DNA of 16,896 nucleotides, taken from assembly GCA_964422155.1 (NCBI GenBank), contig CAYQZZ010000044.1, forward strand, positions 1 through 16,896. The letters run 5' to 3'. Source of the DNA: JBGPRB01 sp964422155. GTDB taxonomy: Bacteria; Chloroflexota; Dehalococcoidia; Dehalococcoidales; RBG-16-60-22. The notes under the pieces were generated by a model, which did not search any database, was not told the origin of the DNA, and saw nothing but the letters and a program-made list of their open reading frames with translations. Positions 1-6,174 of the stretch are shown here, piece by piece (within the stretch, counting starts at the first letter, position 1; each line of letters starts with the position of its first letter). The position numbers were made by a program, and so were the translations under genes.

Positions 1-55
1 CCTTGGCCATTTTAAGGATATACTCTTTGCCTTCTTCTTTACTCCTGTTTACCAT
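1..55 (-). CDS. glnA: glutamine synthetase, N-terminal fragment (runs off window)
   Basis: Only 18 codons are visible, reading MVNRSKEEGKEYILKMAK. They begin at an ATG (55-53) with a clear GGAGGG ribosome-binding site 5 nt upstream. The short helix ending in (K/R)MA resembles the N-terminus of type I glutamine synthetases, where it precedes the 'VKFIRLWFTDI' strand, but that part lies outside the window. Glutamine synthetase makes glutamine from glutamate, ammonia and ATP, and is the partner of the glutamate synthase encoded upstream. Its position behind amtB and the P-II gene on the same strand strongly supports the call. The 92-nt gap and a promoter-like sequence (78-106) suggest it can be transcribed separately. 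The sequence alone is too short for certainty. Confidence 0.6.
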   Translation of the reverse strand, partial: MVNRSKEEGKEYILKMAK

Positions 56-77
56 TTGTCCCTCCTGTTATAAAGTT

Positions 78-106
78 ATTTTAAATCATAGTTCGGTTTT
101 TGTCAT
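78..106 (-). promoter_or_regulatory. sigma-70-type promoter for the glnA-like gene
   Basis: On the minus strand, ATGACA (106-101, five of six matches to TTGACA) is separated by exactly 17 bp from TAAAAT (83-78). The predicted start, near 71, leaves a leader of about 16 nt that contains the GGAGGG site. No copy of the GTTAC 11-bp array seen upstream of amtB was found here. Confidence 0.5.
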
Positions 107-147
107 TAATTCTTTTTTTCTTACATATATTGTCCCCTGTAATCGGT

Positions 148-486
148 TCAGATTGCATTCTCGTTTCTATCGCCGGTACGGACACGTACTACCGTCTCCA
201 CCGGCAGGACAAAAATTTTACCATCGCCCGTCTCACCCGTCCTCGCATTTCTCACAATGGCATCTATCGCTACTGATACGTCTTCGTCGAGTACCACCAG
301 TTCAATCTTCAGCTTGGGCAGCAGGTCCACCCGGTACTCTCCCACGCGCCATTGCAGAGAAATCCCCTTTTGTTTACCGCGGCCGCTAACCTCGCTGACA
401 GTCATACCGAAGTAGCTTTTTTCCTCGAGGGCTTTCTTGACCGCGTCCAGCCTTTCTTCACGGATAATCGCTTCTATCTTCTTCAT
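148..486 (-). CDS. glnB: nitrogen regulatory protein P-II (GlnB/GlnK family)
   Basis: This is a trimeric signal protein that senses ATP/ADP and 2-oxoglutarate and controls AmtB and other nitrogen enzymes. The 112 residues match the E. coli protein in length and align without gaps. Visible landmarks are MKKIEAIIR at the start, the T-loop from Gly37 with GKQKG (Gln39, Lys40), Tyr51 (the uridylylation site of enterobacterial P-II) in GEY, Lys58, and the ATP-binding TGETGDGKIFV at 83-93. Position 46, often Tyr, is Trp, and residue 44 is Leu. The start codon overlaps the amtB stop (ATGA, 4 bp), and GGAGG lies upstream inside amtB, so the two are translationally coupled. Pairing with amtB makes GlnK-type regulation of the transporter the most likely role. 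Whether Tyr51 is modified here cannot be told. Confidence 0.95.
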   Translation of the reverse strand: MKKIEAIIREERLDAVKKALEEKSYFGMTVSEVSGRGKQKGISLQWRVGEYRVDLLPKLKIELVVLDEDVSVAIDAIVRNARTGETGDGKIFVLPVETVVRVRTGDRNENAI

Positions 487-1718
487 CGGAGTAAGCCTCC
501 ATAAGCCCTTTCGCCATGCTGCGAAAGGTCCAGTCCGACCGTTTCCTCGGACTGGCCTACTCTCAGGCCGATGGTTACGGCCACCAGCTTGCCCAGAATC
601 CAGGTGACCGCGAAGGCATAAGCCCCGACCGAAACGACGCCGATTAATTGTTTTAGAAGTTGTGTCCCGCTGCCTGTAAGCAGGCTATTGGCCCCGGCGG
701 AGTTCACGGCCAGGCTGGCAAAAACGCCCACGGAGAGCATTCCCAGGATACCCCCCACCCCGTGTACGGCGAACACGTCCAGGGAGTCGTCGAAACCGAG
801 TTTCGCCTTGATGAGCAGCATCGCGTAGTAGCAGACAACAGTCGCCGCAATGCCTATCGGGATAGCCGCCAGGGGTGTCACGAAGCCAGCGGCTGGAGTT
901 ATTGTGGCCAGTCCGGCCACGGCGCCCGTAACCGTGCCCAGAATCGTCGGGCGGCGATAGAGCCAACTGATGACCATCCAGGTAAAGGCGGCGGCCGCCG
1001 CGGCGGTATTGGTGGTGACAAAAGCGCTGGCCGCCAGGCCGCCGGCGCTCAGGGCGCTGCCGGCATTGAAGCCGAACCAACCGAACCATAGCAGGCTGGC
1101 GCCAAGTACCACTAGCGGTATGTTGTTGGGTTCCATGGCATCTTTGGGAAAACCGCGGCGCCGCCCCAGCAACAGGACCAGGGCCAACGCCGAGATTCCA
1201 GCGTTGAGGTGGACTACCGAACCTCCGGCAAAGTCGAGAACGCCGAGCTTGGCCAGCCAGCCACCGCTGCCCCACACCCAGTGCGCTACCGGGCTGTATA
1301 CCAGGGTCATCCATAAAGCAGAAAAGACGAGAAGAGAGATGAATTTAATCCTTTCGACGACGGCACTGGTAATCAGGGCTACGGTGATAATGGCAAACAT
1401 GGCCTGGAATATCATGAAGCCGAGGTGGGGTACGGTAGTGGCATAAACGGGCGATGGTTCCTGGCCGACATTCGTCAGGCCGATAAAATTGAGCCCCCCG
1501 ATAATGCCGGCATGGTCGGAGCCGAAGCTCAGGCTATAGCCGTAAAGCACCCAGAGCAGGCCAACCAGCCCCAGGCAGGCGAAGCTCATCATCATCGTGG
1601 AAAGAAGGTTTTTACGCCTCACCATACCGCCGTAGAAAAGGGCTACACCCGGTGTCATCAGCATGACAAGTGCTGAGGAGATGAGAATCCAGACAGTGTC
1701 CGCCGGACTGATAGACAT
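483..1718 (-). CDS. amtB: ammonium transporter (Amt/MEP/Rh family)
   Basis: Inner-membrane trimeric ammonium channel. The start is set at the ATG at 1718 because GGGAGG lies 6 nt before it; an in-frame TTG at 1733 sits on that Shine-Dalgarno sequence and is rejected. This gives 411 residues with about 11 hydrophobic segments and no cleavable signal peptide. Family hallmarks are Asp162 and the pore His170 in LDFAGGSVVHLNAG, the second pore His319 in FAVHGVGGILG, and the cytoplasmic tail GLDLSQHGERAYGG that contacts P-II. The gene overlaps glnB by 4 bp. Upstream lie a -10 element and a phased repeat array, so it probably starts its own regulated transcript, although the regulator gene upstream on the same strand could read through. 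Confidence 0.96.
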   Translation of the reverse strand: MSISPADTVWILISSALVMLMTPGVALFYGGMVRRKNLLSTMMMSFACLGLVGLLWVLYGYSLSFGSDHAGIIGGLNFIGLTNVGQEPSPVYATTVPHLGFMIFQAMFAIITVALITSAVVERIKFISLLVFSALWMTLVYSPVAHWVWGSGGWLAKLGVLDFAGGSVVHLNAGISALALVLLLGRRRGFPKDAMEPNNIPLVVLGASLLWFGWFGFNAGSALSAGGLAASAFVTTNTAAAAAAFTWMVISWLYRRPTILGTVTGAVAGLATITPAAGFVTPLAAIPIGIAATVVCYYAMLLIKAKLGFDDSLDVFAVHGVGGILGMLSVGVFASLAVNSAGANSLLTGSGTQLLKQLIGVVSVGAYAFAVTWILGKLVAVTIGLRVGQSEETVGLDLSQHGERAYGGLLR

Positions 1719-1748
1719 CTTCGACCTCCCCAAGGTCCAGATGTCTTT

Positions 1749-1802
1749 ATTTTAAAAGGATAATGTTACGAATGGATTACAGGCAGGTTAATTTTGTGTT
1801 AC
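1749..1802 (-). promoter_or_regulatory. amtB promoter with four 11-bp-phased GTTAC-like half-sites
   Basis: On the plus strand the pentamers GTTAC (1765), ATTAC (1776), GTTAA (1787) and GTTAC (1798) start exactly 11 bp apart. Read toward amtB they are GTAAC, TTAAC, GTAAT, GTAAC, with unrelated 6-bp spacers. The array ends 10 nt before a -10 candidate TAAAAT (1754-1749). The -35 position (1777-1772, ATCCAT) is not consensus and lies inside the array. An 11-bp direct-repeat spacing and a weak -35 replaced by the array are typical of activation by OmpR/PhoB-family proteins. GlnR boxes of Actinobacteria are also GTnAC-type half-sites with a 6-bp spacer. Binding by the regulator encoded just upstream is inference. 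Confidence 0.65.
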
Positions 1803-1816
1803 ACACAGAGCGTAGA

Positions 1817-2491
1817 CTATGTATCTTTGATGAACCTGTAGCCGATGTTGCGTACCGTCTCGATATAGGTATGGCTGGCGTCCTCTATTTTGCTCCGGAG
1901 TCTCCGCACATGCACATCTACGGTACGGTCTCCGCCGTAGTAGTCGTAGCCCCATATATTATTGAGCAGGGCTTCGCGGGTATAGACCCGCCCCTTGTTG
2001 CTCGCCAGCAGCTTGAGTAGCTCGTATTCTTTAAAGGTCAGTTCGACTATTTTACCTTCGACCATAACCTCGCATGTGGTGGGGTCTATAACAAGGCCGC
2101 TGGATTTTATCTGCTCGCGGTTCTCCGTGTCTCTGGTACTGCGGAGCAGCCGGTCTATCCTTAAATTTAGCTCGCGGGTATCGTAAGGACTTATCAGTAA
2201 ATCATCGACATCGAGCTGGCGGTCAATGCTGTCAAGCATCTCGGCCGGGACGAGCGCTATCACCGGCAGGTTTTTGCCTCTTTTCGCTCTCCTGATGGAT
2301 TCCCATATTCCGGTATCGGGCAGTTGCTCCCCCATCTCCAGCAGGAGAATATCGGGACGCCCGTCGGCAATGGCATCCCTGACGCCGTTATTGTAAGAGG
2401 TAAGAGCGCAGGCCACGTCATACCGGGCCAGGCCCGTGTGGAGCTCGGATTTTGTCTTGCTATCCTGTGCGACTATCAACACGCGCACCAT
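1817..2491 (-). CDS. OmpR/PhoB-family regulator with degenerate receiver (GlnR-like orphan)
   Basis: A 224-residue transcription regulator with an N-terminal receiver-like domain (1-120) and a C-terminal winged helix (about 125-224). The DNA-binding half is canonical: LTFKEYELLKLL, REALLNNIWGYDY, RTVDVHVRRLRSKI, and a final IETVRNIGYRF wing. The receiver is not: the acidic pair is reduced to one Asp (AQD, 8-10), the phospho-acceptor position is Glu52 in LLLEM, and the conserved Lys-Pro is Ser101-Pro102. Classical phosphorylation is therefore unlikely. No histidine kinase is adjacent. The gene sits 17 nt after the glutamate-synthase GXGXG gene and directly before amtB, so nitrogen control is the natural guess. 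Actinobacterial GlnR is a known OmpR-family orphan with a similar job, but orthology is not claimed. Confidence 0.9.
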   Translation of the reverse strand: MVRVLIVAQDSKTKSELHTGLARYDVACALTSYNNGVRDAIADGRPDILLLEMGEQLPDTGIWESIRRAKRGKNLPVIALVPAEMLDSIDRQLDVDDLLISPYDTRELNLRIDRLLRSTRDTENREQIKSSGLVIDPTTCEVMVEGKIVELTFKEYELLKLLASNKGRVYTREALLNNIWGYDYYGGDRTVDVHVRRLRSKIEDASHTYIETVRNIGYRFIKDT

Positions 2492-2508
2492 ACTCTACTC
2501 CTTCGACC

Positions 2509-3267
2509 TTAATATGCGTAGAGTCTGCCGTAAGGTCGGAGCCAGCGTGGATAAAGTTTGGTGAATTTTTGATTTAGAATATCTTCAGCTTTATAGTCGA
2601 ATTTCTCGGCGAACTCAGCCACATACTTCCGGAGAGTATCGAAATCTTTCTCTGTCAGGTCGGTGACGCCCACTTCCTTGCCGAGCTGGTAATCCTGGAT
2701 GTTTCCATGCACGTAAATAACGCCGCCGTGCATGCCGGTGCCGATGTATTTTGCCCGGTGGCTTGTGCCTTCACCGAGATTCATACCCAGTATAATCAGA
2801 ACGCCGCCAGCCATGTACTCACCGAGGAAGTCCTGGGCCGTCCCGCCGATGACGATTACCGGCTTCTTTTCTTTATACTCCTTCATGTGGATGCCCGCCC
2901 GGTAACCGACGTCCTCGCGGATAAAAATTTCCCCCCCTCTGGCCGAAAGCCCGACCGTATCGCCGGCGTGGCCGTGGACGATTATCTCACCCTCGTTCAT
3001 CGTATTGCCGCAGCCGTCCTGGGCGTTGCCGTGCACGGTAATCTGCGGTCCGTTCATAAAAGCGCCGAGGTCATTGCCCGGGGTGCCGAATATCTCAATC
3101 TCCACCGGCTTATTCAGGTTGGTCCCGATGTACCTTTGCCCGTGAACGTTGCGCAGTTCAATCTTCGTGGTGCCGTTGGCGACGCTTTCTCTCAGCCTGG
3201 TATTTAACTCCTTGAAATAAACGCCGCCGGCATCGATATTAACTATGAATTCTGTGATGTTTTTCAT
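2509..3267 (-). CDS. glutamate synthase domain-3 protein (GXGXG beta-helix subunit)
   Basis: Stand-alone version of the C-terminal GXGXG domain of the glutamate synthase large subunit (252 residues). This right-handed beta-helix braces the synthase and glutaminase parts. The repeated glycine pattern is visible throughout: NGPQITVHGNAQDGCGNTM, GEIIVHGHAGDTVGLSARGGEIFI, IGGTAQDFLGEYMAGGVLIILG, GTGMHGGVIYVHG. The same domain occurs in tungsten formylmethanofuran dehydrogenase subunit C, but the adjacent synthase core settles the role. The start ATG has GGGAG upstream, and only 2 nt separate it from the stop of the FMN-domain gene, so translation is probably coupled. Three separate proteins in place of one GltB chain is the layout known from archaea and some anaerobic bacteria. 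Confidence 0.9.
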   Translation of the reverse strand: MKNITEFIVNIDAGGVYFKELNTRLRESVANGTTKIELRNVHGQRYIGTNLNKPVEIEIFGTPGNDLGAFMNGPQITVHGNAQDGCGNTMNEGEIIVHGHAGDTVGLSARGGEIFIREDVGYRAGIHMKEYKEKKPVIVIGGTAQDFLGEYMAGGVLIILGMNLGEGTSHRAKYIGTGMHGGVIYVHGNIQDYQLGKEVGVTDLTEKDFDTLRKYVAEFAEKFDYKAEDILNQKFTKLYPRWLRPYGRLYAY

Positions 3268-3269
3268 GG

Positions 3270-4775
3270 CTAGCTCCCTGCCATTCTTACTCCCAGAATC
3301 TCAAGCTCGGTATCGGACAGGCCGACGCCGCGCAAATGCAGGCGGTTCCCGCGCAGGCTCTCCAGGGCATTAACGCCGAGTCCGCCCAGGATATCTTTCA
3401 GTTCGGTGCTCCAGCCGCGGAGCAGGTTGGCTGCCCGCCGCACGCCGATTTCCGGGTTGACTCGCTTGGTCAGGCGCAGGTCGGTGGTGCAGATGCCCCA
3501 GGGGCATTTGCCGGTATGGCACTGCTGGCAGACATGGCAGCCCAGCGAGATAAGCGCCGCCGTACCGATATATACGGCATCGGCACCCAGGGCAATTGCT
3601 TTGGCCACGTCGCCGCTGCTCCTGATGCCGCCCGAGACCACGAGGGAAGCCTGGTGGCGTATGCCCTCCTGTCTCAAGCGGCTGTCCACCGAGGCTAACG
3701 CTAGCTCGATGGGGATGCCCACGTTATCGCGTATCACCTTGGGCGCGGCGCCGGTGGCTCCGCGCAGTCCGTCGAGGACGACGATATCGGCGCCGCCCCT
3801 GACGATGCCGCTGGCGATGGCCGCAGCATTATTGACGGCGGCAATTTTGACCGATATCGGCTTGGTGTAGTTGGTGGCCTCTTTCAGGGCATAGATAAGC
3901 TGCGCCAGGTCCTCGATGGAGTAGATATCGTGCTGTGGTGCCGGCGATAGCGCGTCGGTGCCCTCGGGAATCATCCGTGTTAGCGATACATCCGCGCTCA
4001 CCTTCTCTCCGGGCAAATGTCCGCCGATGCCCGGCTTGGCACCCTGCCCTATCTTTATTTCGACTATCCTGGCGGCATCCAGGTAATCGGCATGGACGCC
4101 GAAACGCCCTGAAGCCACCTGAACGACCGTGTTATTTCCGTATTTGTAAAGGCTGGGATGAAGTCCGCCTTCGCCGGTGTTCCACAGTGTACCCATCTCT
4201 TTAGCCGCTCTGGCGAGGGATTCCTGCACATTGATGCTTACCGCCCCGTAGGACATGGCAGAAAACATGACCGGTACTTCCAGCCTGACCAGCGGTGTCA
4301 TTTTCGTCTTCAAATTGTGCGTGCCCGCTTCCAGTTCCAGACGGTCGGGCTTTCGGCCCAGGTAAGTCCTCAGCTCCATCGGCTCTCTCAGCGGGTCGAT
4401 GGAGGGATTGGTTACCTGGCTGGCGTTAAGCACAAGGTGGTCCCAGTAGATGCGCTGGCTCTTGTCGTCGCCCATGCCGGTAAGGAGCACCCCGCCGGTT
4501 TCCGCCTGCTTGTTGATATCCTCGATAATTTCGGGGCGCCAGTTATAGTTATCGCGGTAGTCCAGCGGGTTATAGCTGATGGTCAGCGCCCTGGTAGGGC
4601 AAAAGACGGCGCAGCGGTGGCAGCCGACGCAGTTCTCTTCGCGGCTTCTTACCTCGTCATCCTCGGCGTCATAGTAATGCGTGTCGAAGCTGCATTGGTT
4701 CACGCAGACCTGGCACTGGATGCAGCGGTCCGTATCTCTCTTTACTTGAAACTTGGGTGAAATATATGTCTTCAT
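3270..4775 (-). CDS. glutamate synthase core: ferredoxin domain plus FMN-binding GltS domain
   Basis: Central catalytic subunit (501 residues) that converts 2-oxoglutarate plus ammonia, received from the glutaminase, into glutamate using FMN. The N-terminus carries two [4Fe-4S] motifs, Cys18/21/24/28 and Cys49/52/55/59 (CVGCHRCAVFCP). The (beta/alpha)8 FMN domain fills about 150-480, with GEGGLHPSLYKYGN, KIGQGAKPGIGGHLPG, VVLDGLRGATGAAP and SGGIRSSGDVAKAIALGADAV. The [3Fe-4S] ligands match the family spacing C-x5-C-x4-C at 413, 419 and 424 (CHTGKCPWGIC). The start ATG has GGAGG upstream. The extra ferredoxin domain is typical of the archaeal-type enzyme and gives an electron entry from reduced ferredoxin or the nearby polyferredoxin, in place of a GltD subunit. 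Confidence 0.95.
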   Translation of the reverse strand: MKTYISPKFQVKRDTDRCIQCQVCVNQCSFDTHYYDAEDDEVRSREENCVGCHRCAVFCPTRALTISYNPLDYRDNYNWRPEIIEDINKQAETGGVLLTGMGDDKSQRIYWDHLVLNASQVTNPSIDPLREPMELRTYLGRKPDRLELEAGTHNLKTKMTPLVRLEVPVMFSAMSYGAVSINVQESLARAAKEMGTLWNTGEGGLHPSLYKYGNNTVVQVASGRFGVHADYLDAARIVEIKIGQGAKPGIGGHLPGEKVSADVSLTRMIPEGTDALSPAPQHDIYSIEDLAQLIYALKEATNYTKPISVKIAAVNNAAAIASGIVRGGADIVVLDGLRGATGAAPKVIRDNVGIPIELALASVDSRLRQEGIRHQASLVVSGGIRSSGDVAKAIALGADAVYIGTAALISLGCHVCQQCHTGKCPWGICTTDLRLTKRVNPEIGVRRAANLLRGWSTELKDILGGLGVNALESLRGNRLHLRGVGLSDTELEILGVRMAGS

Positions 4776-4820
4776 TGTCTTTTCTCCTCCCCCGCATCAT
4801 CAGGAAATTGCTGGAATAGT

Positions 4821-4826
4821 ATTATA
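4821..4826 (-). promoter_or_regulatory. possible internal -10 box before the glutamate synthase core gene
   Basis: A perfect TATAAT hexamer lies on the minus strand 46 nt upstream of the synthase-core ATG. No convincing -35 is seen at 16-18 bp; that space is taken by the CTCCCTTT hairpin. It may restore transcription downstream of the repeat at 4883-4999, but this rests on one hexamer. Confidence 0.25.
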
Positions 4827-4830
4827 CAAA

Positions 4831-4861
4831 CCTCTCCCTTTTCTAAAGGGAGATTGAGAGG
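4831..4861. repeat. short GC-rich hairpin
   Basis: CTCCCTTT (4834-4841) and AAAGGGAG (4845-4852) form an 8-bp stem with a 3-nt loop. Flanking CCTCTC and GAGAGG may extend it imperfectly. It lies in the same gap as the longer palindromic repeat. No U-run follows on either strand, so it is not a standard intrinsic terminator. It may be a separate dispersed repeat family. Confidence 0.4.
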
Positions 4862-4882
4862 GATTTAATATCCCCCTTAATG

Positions 4883-4999
4883 AGGCTGTCTAAAATTGTC
4901 ATTCTGAACGAAGTGAAGAATCCGCATCCTTTGACGTGGGCAGCGGATTCTTCGTCGCTACGCTCCTCAGAATGACAATAATTCATTTTCGGACAGCCT
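4883..4999. repeat. dispersed palindromic repeat, copy 1
   Basis: Long imperfect inverted repeat with nested arms. AGGCTGTC (4883-4890) pairs with GACAGCCT (4992-4999); ATTGTCATTCTGA (4895-4907) pairs perfectly with 4967-4979; GAAGAATCCGC (4915-4925) pairs perfectly with 4943-4953. It lies just past the stop of the glutaminase gene, splitting the glutamate-synthase genes. The 13-bp and 11-bp arms recur at 8089-8194 and 11563-11711. There is no coding capacity. It is probably a MITE- or REP-like element; a role in transcript ends or mRNA stability is possible. Confidence 0.8.
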
Positions 5000-5004
5000 T
5001 ATTT

Positions 5005-6150
5005 TTAATGCGACGCGACTTTCTCCTTGCTTTTTAACATCCGTAGCTGTGCTTCCGGCTTCAGCCTGCCGATAACCGGCTCGCCGCCCATGGGAATCCA
5101 GGCCCTGTCCAGGTCGGGGCATACCAGGCGGATAGCCGACTCCTCGGAAGAAAGGTACAGCATGTCGCCTTTTTCGCCTACGGTCAACGGACGCAGCCTG
5201 ATGCGGTCGGTCAGTCCTATCATTTCGCTGTTATGGGCGATGATGACCGCGAAAGGCCCGTTCAGGAGCAGGCTGCTGTATACCTGACGTAGCGCCCGCG
5301 CGAGCTTTTGCTCTCCATCCGGCATGCGTTCGATATCGTCCCAGAAGGGTGCTGCCAGAACCTTTACGGCTATCTCCAGCGGCAGGTTATGCTGGCGCAT
5401 GAGCAGGTCGACGGCATAGGCGATAACCTCGGTATCGGTCTGCATGGTGCATTTATAGCCGAACTGCTCCAGATAGCGGCGGTTTATCCCGTAGGATGAA
5501 ATCTCCCCATTATGAATCACGGTCCAGTCGAGAATTGAGAAAGGATGGGCCCCGCCCCACCAGGCCACCGTATTGGTCGGGAACCTGCCGTGAGCTGTCC
5601 AGATATAGCCCTTGTAATTCTCCAGGCGGAAGTACTCGGCTATCTCCTCCGGGTAGCCCACGCCCTTGAATACGGCCATGTTCTTACCGCTGGAAAAGAC
5701 GAAACTGTCATTCTTGCTGGTATTTATTTCCATTACCCTGGCGACGACATAGTCATCATCGGACTGGTTTTCCGGCAGGCCCGGCGGTACGTCCACGAAA
5801 TAGCGCCACACCAGCGGGGGGTTCTTTACCGCCGCCGTTGGGCGCGTGGGCACTTCCTCCTGCCAGACCACGTTGAAATTTCTCCCGAGGGACTCCTCGG
5901 TCTCCTGCTTGCCCCGGTTACTAAGATACATGATGTGTAAAGCGTAGTGGTCGGCGTGTTCCGGGAAAAGGCCATAGATAGCGAAGCCTCCGCCCAGTCC
6001 GTTGCCGCGGTCGTGCATGTTGGCGATAGCCTTGATGACGCTCTCCCCAGAGAATCTCCTACCCGCCGTATCCATGGCGCCAAATATAGAGCAGGCGTCG
6101 ATTACTTTATCATCATTATAGATATTATTTACCTGTCTTAAATTTTTCAT
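5005..6150 (-). CDS. glutamate synthase glutaminase subunit (class II amidotransferase)
   Basis: Stand-alone N-terminal-nucleophile glutaminase that hydrolyses glutamine and channels ammonia to the synthase core (381 residues). The catalytic nucleophile is expected to be Cys20 in DACSIFGAMD, exposed after removal of a 19-residue propeptide. Other class II signatures are HGRFPTNT (187-194, with the substrate Arg189), HNGEISSYG (213-221, oxyanion Asn214 and Gly215) and TDTE (238-241). AAGGAAG precedes the ATG. The gene begins 24 nt after the flavoprotein gene, so both belong to one operon. After its stop comes the palindromic repeat and 229 nt of non-coding DNA before the synthase core. PurF-type amidotransferases share the fold, but no phosphoribosyltransferase domain is present. 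Confidence 0.92.
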   Translation of the reverse strand: MKNLRQVNNIYNDDKVIDACSIFGAMDTAGRRFSGESVIKAIANMHDRGNGLGGGFAIYGLFPEHADHYALHIMYLSNRGKQETEESLGRNFNVVWQEEVPTRPTAAVKNPPLVWRYFVDVPPGLPENQSDDDYVVARVMEINTSKNDSFVFSSGKNMAVFKGVGYPEEIAEYFRLENYKGYIWTAHGRFPTNTVAWWGGAHPFSILDWTVIHNGEISSYGINRRYLEQFGYKCTMQTDTEVIAYAVDLLMRQHNLPLEIAVKVLAAPFWDDIERMPDGEQKLARALRQVYSSLLLNGPFAVIIAHNSEMIGLTDRIRLRPLTVGEKGDMLYLSSEESAIRLVCPDLDRAWIPMGGEPVIGRLKPEAQLRMLKSKEKVASH

Positions 6151-6174
6151 GGGGCTTCCTTTCGGGGCGAAATG

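Noticed and set aside
56..147. Second copy of the GTTAC 11-bp array upstream of glnA
   Set aside because: GTTA-like pentamers occur at 67, 75, 105 and 120, but the spacings (8, 30, 15) are irregular.
685..1314. Long open frame (209 codons) within amtB in another frame of the same strand
   Set aside because: The composition is a shadow of the GC-rich amtB codons, and the amtB frame has clear family motifs throughout.
4158..4760. 200-codon plus-strand frame opposite the glutamate synthase core
   Set aside because: It is antisense to a gene with intact Fe-S and FMN motifs, has no ribosome-binding site and no recognisable domain.
4831..4861. Intrinsic terminator
   Set aside because: The stem is good, but no T-run follows on either strand.
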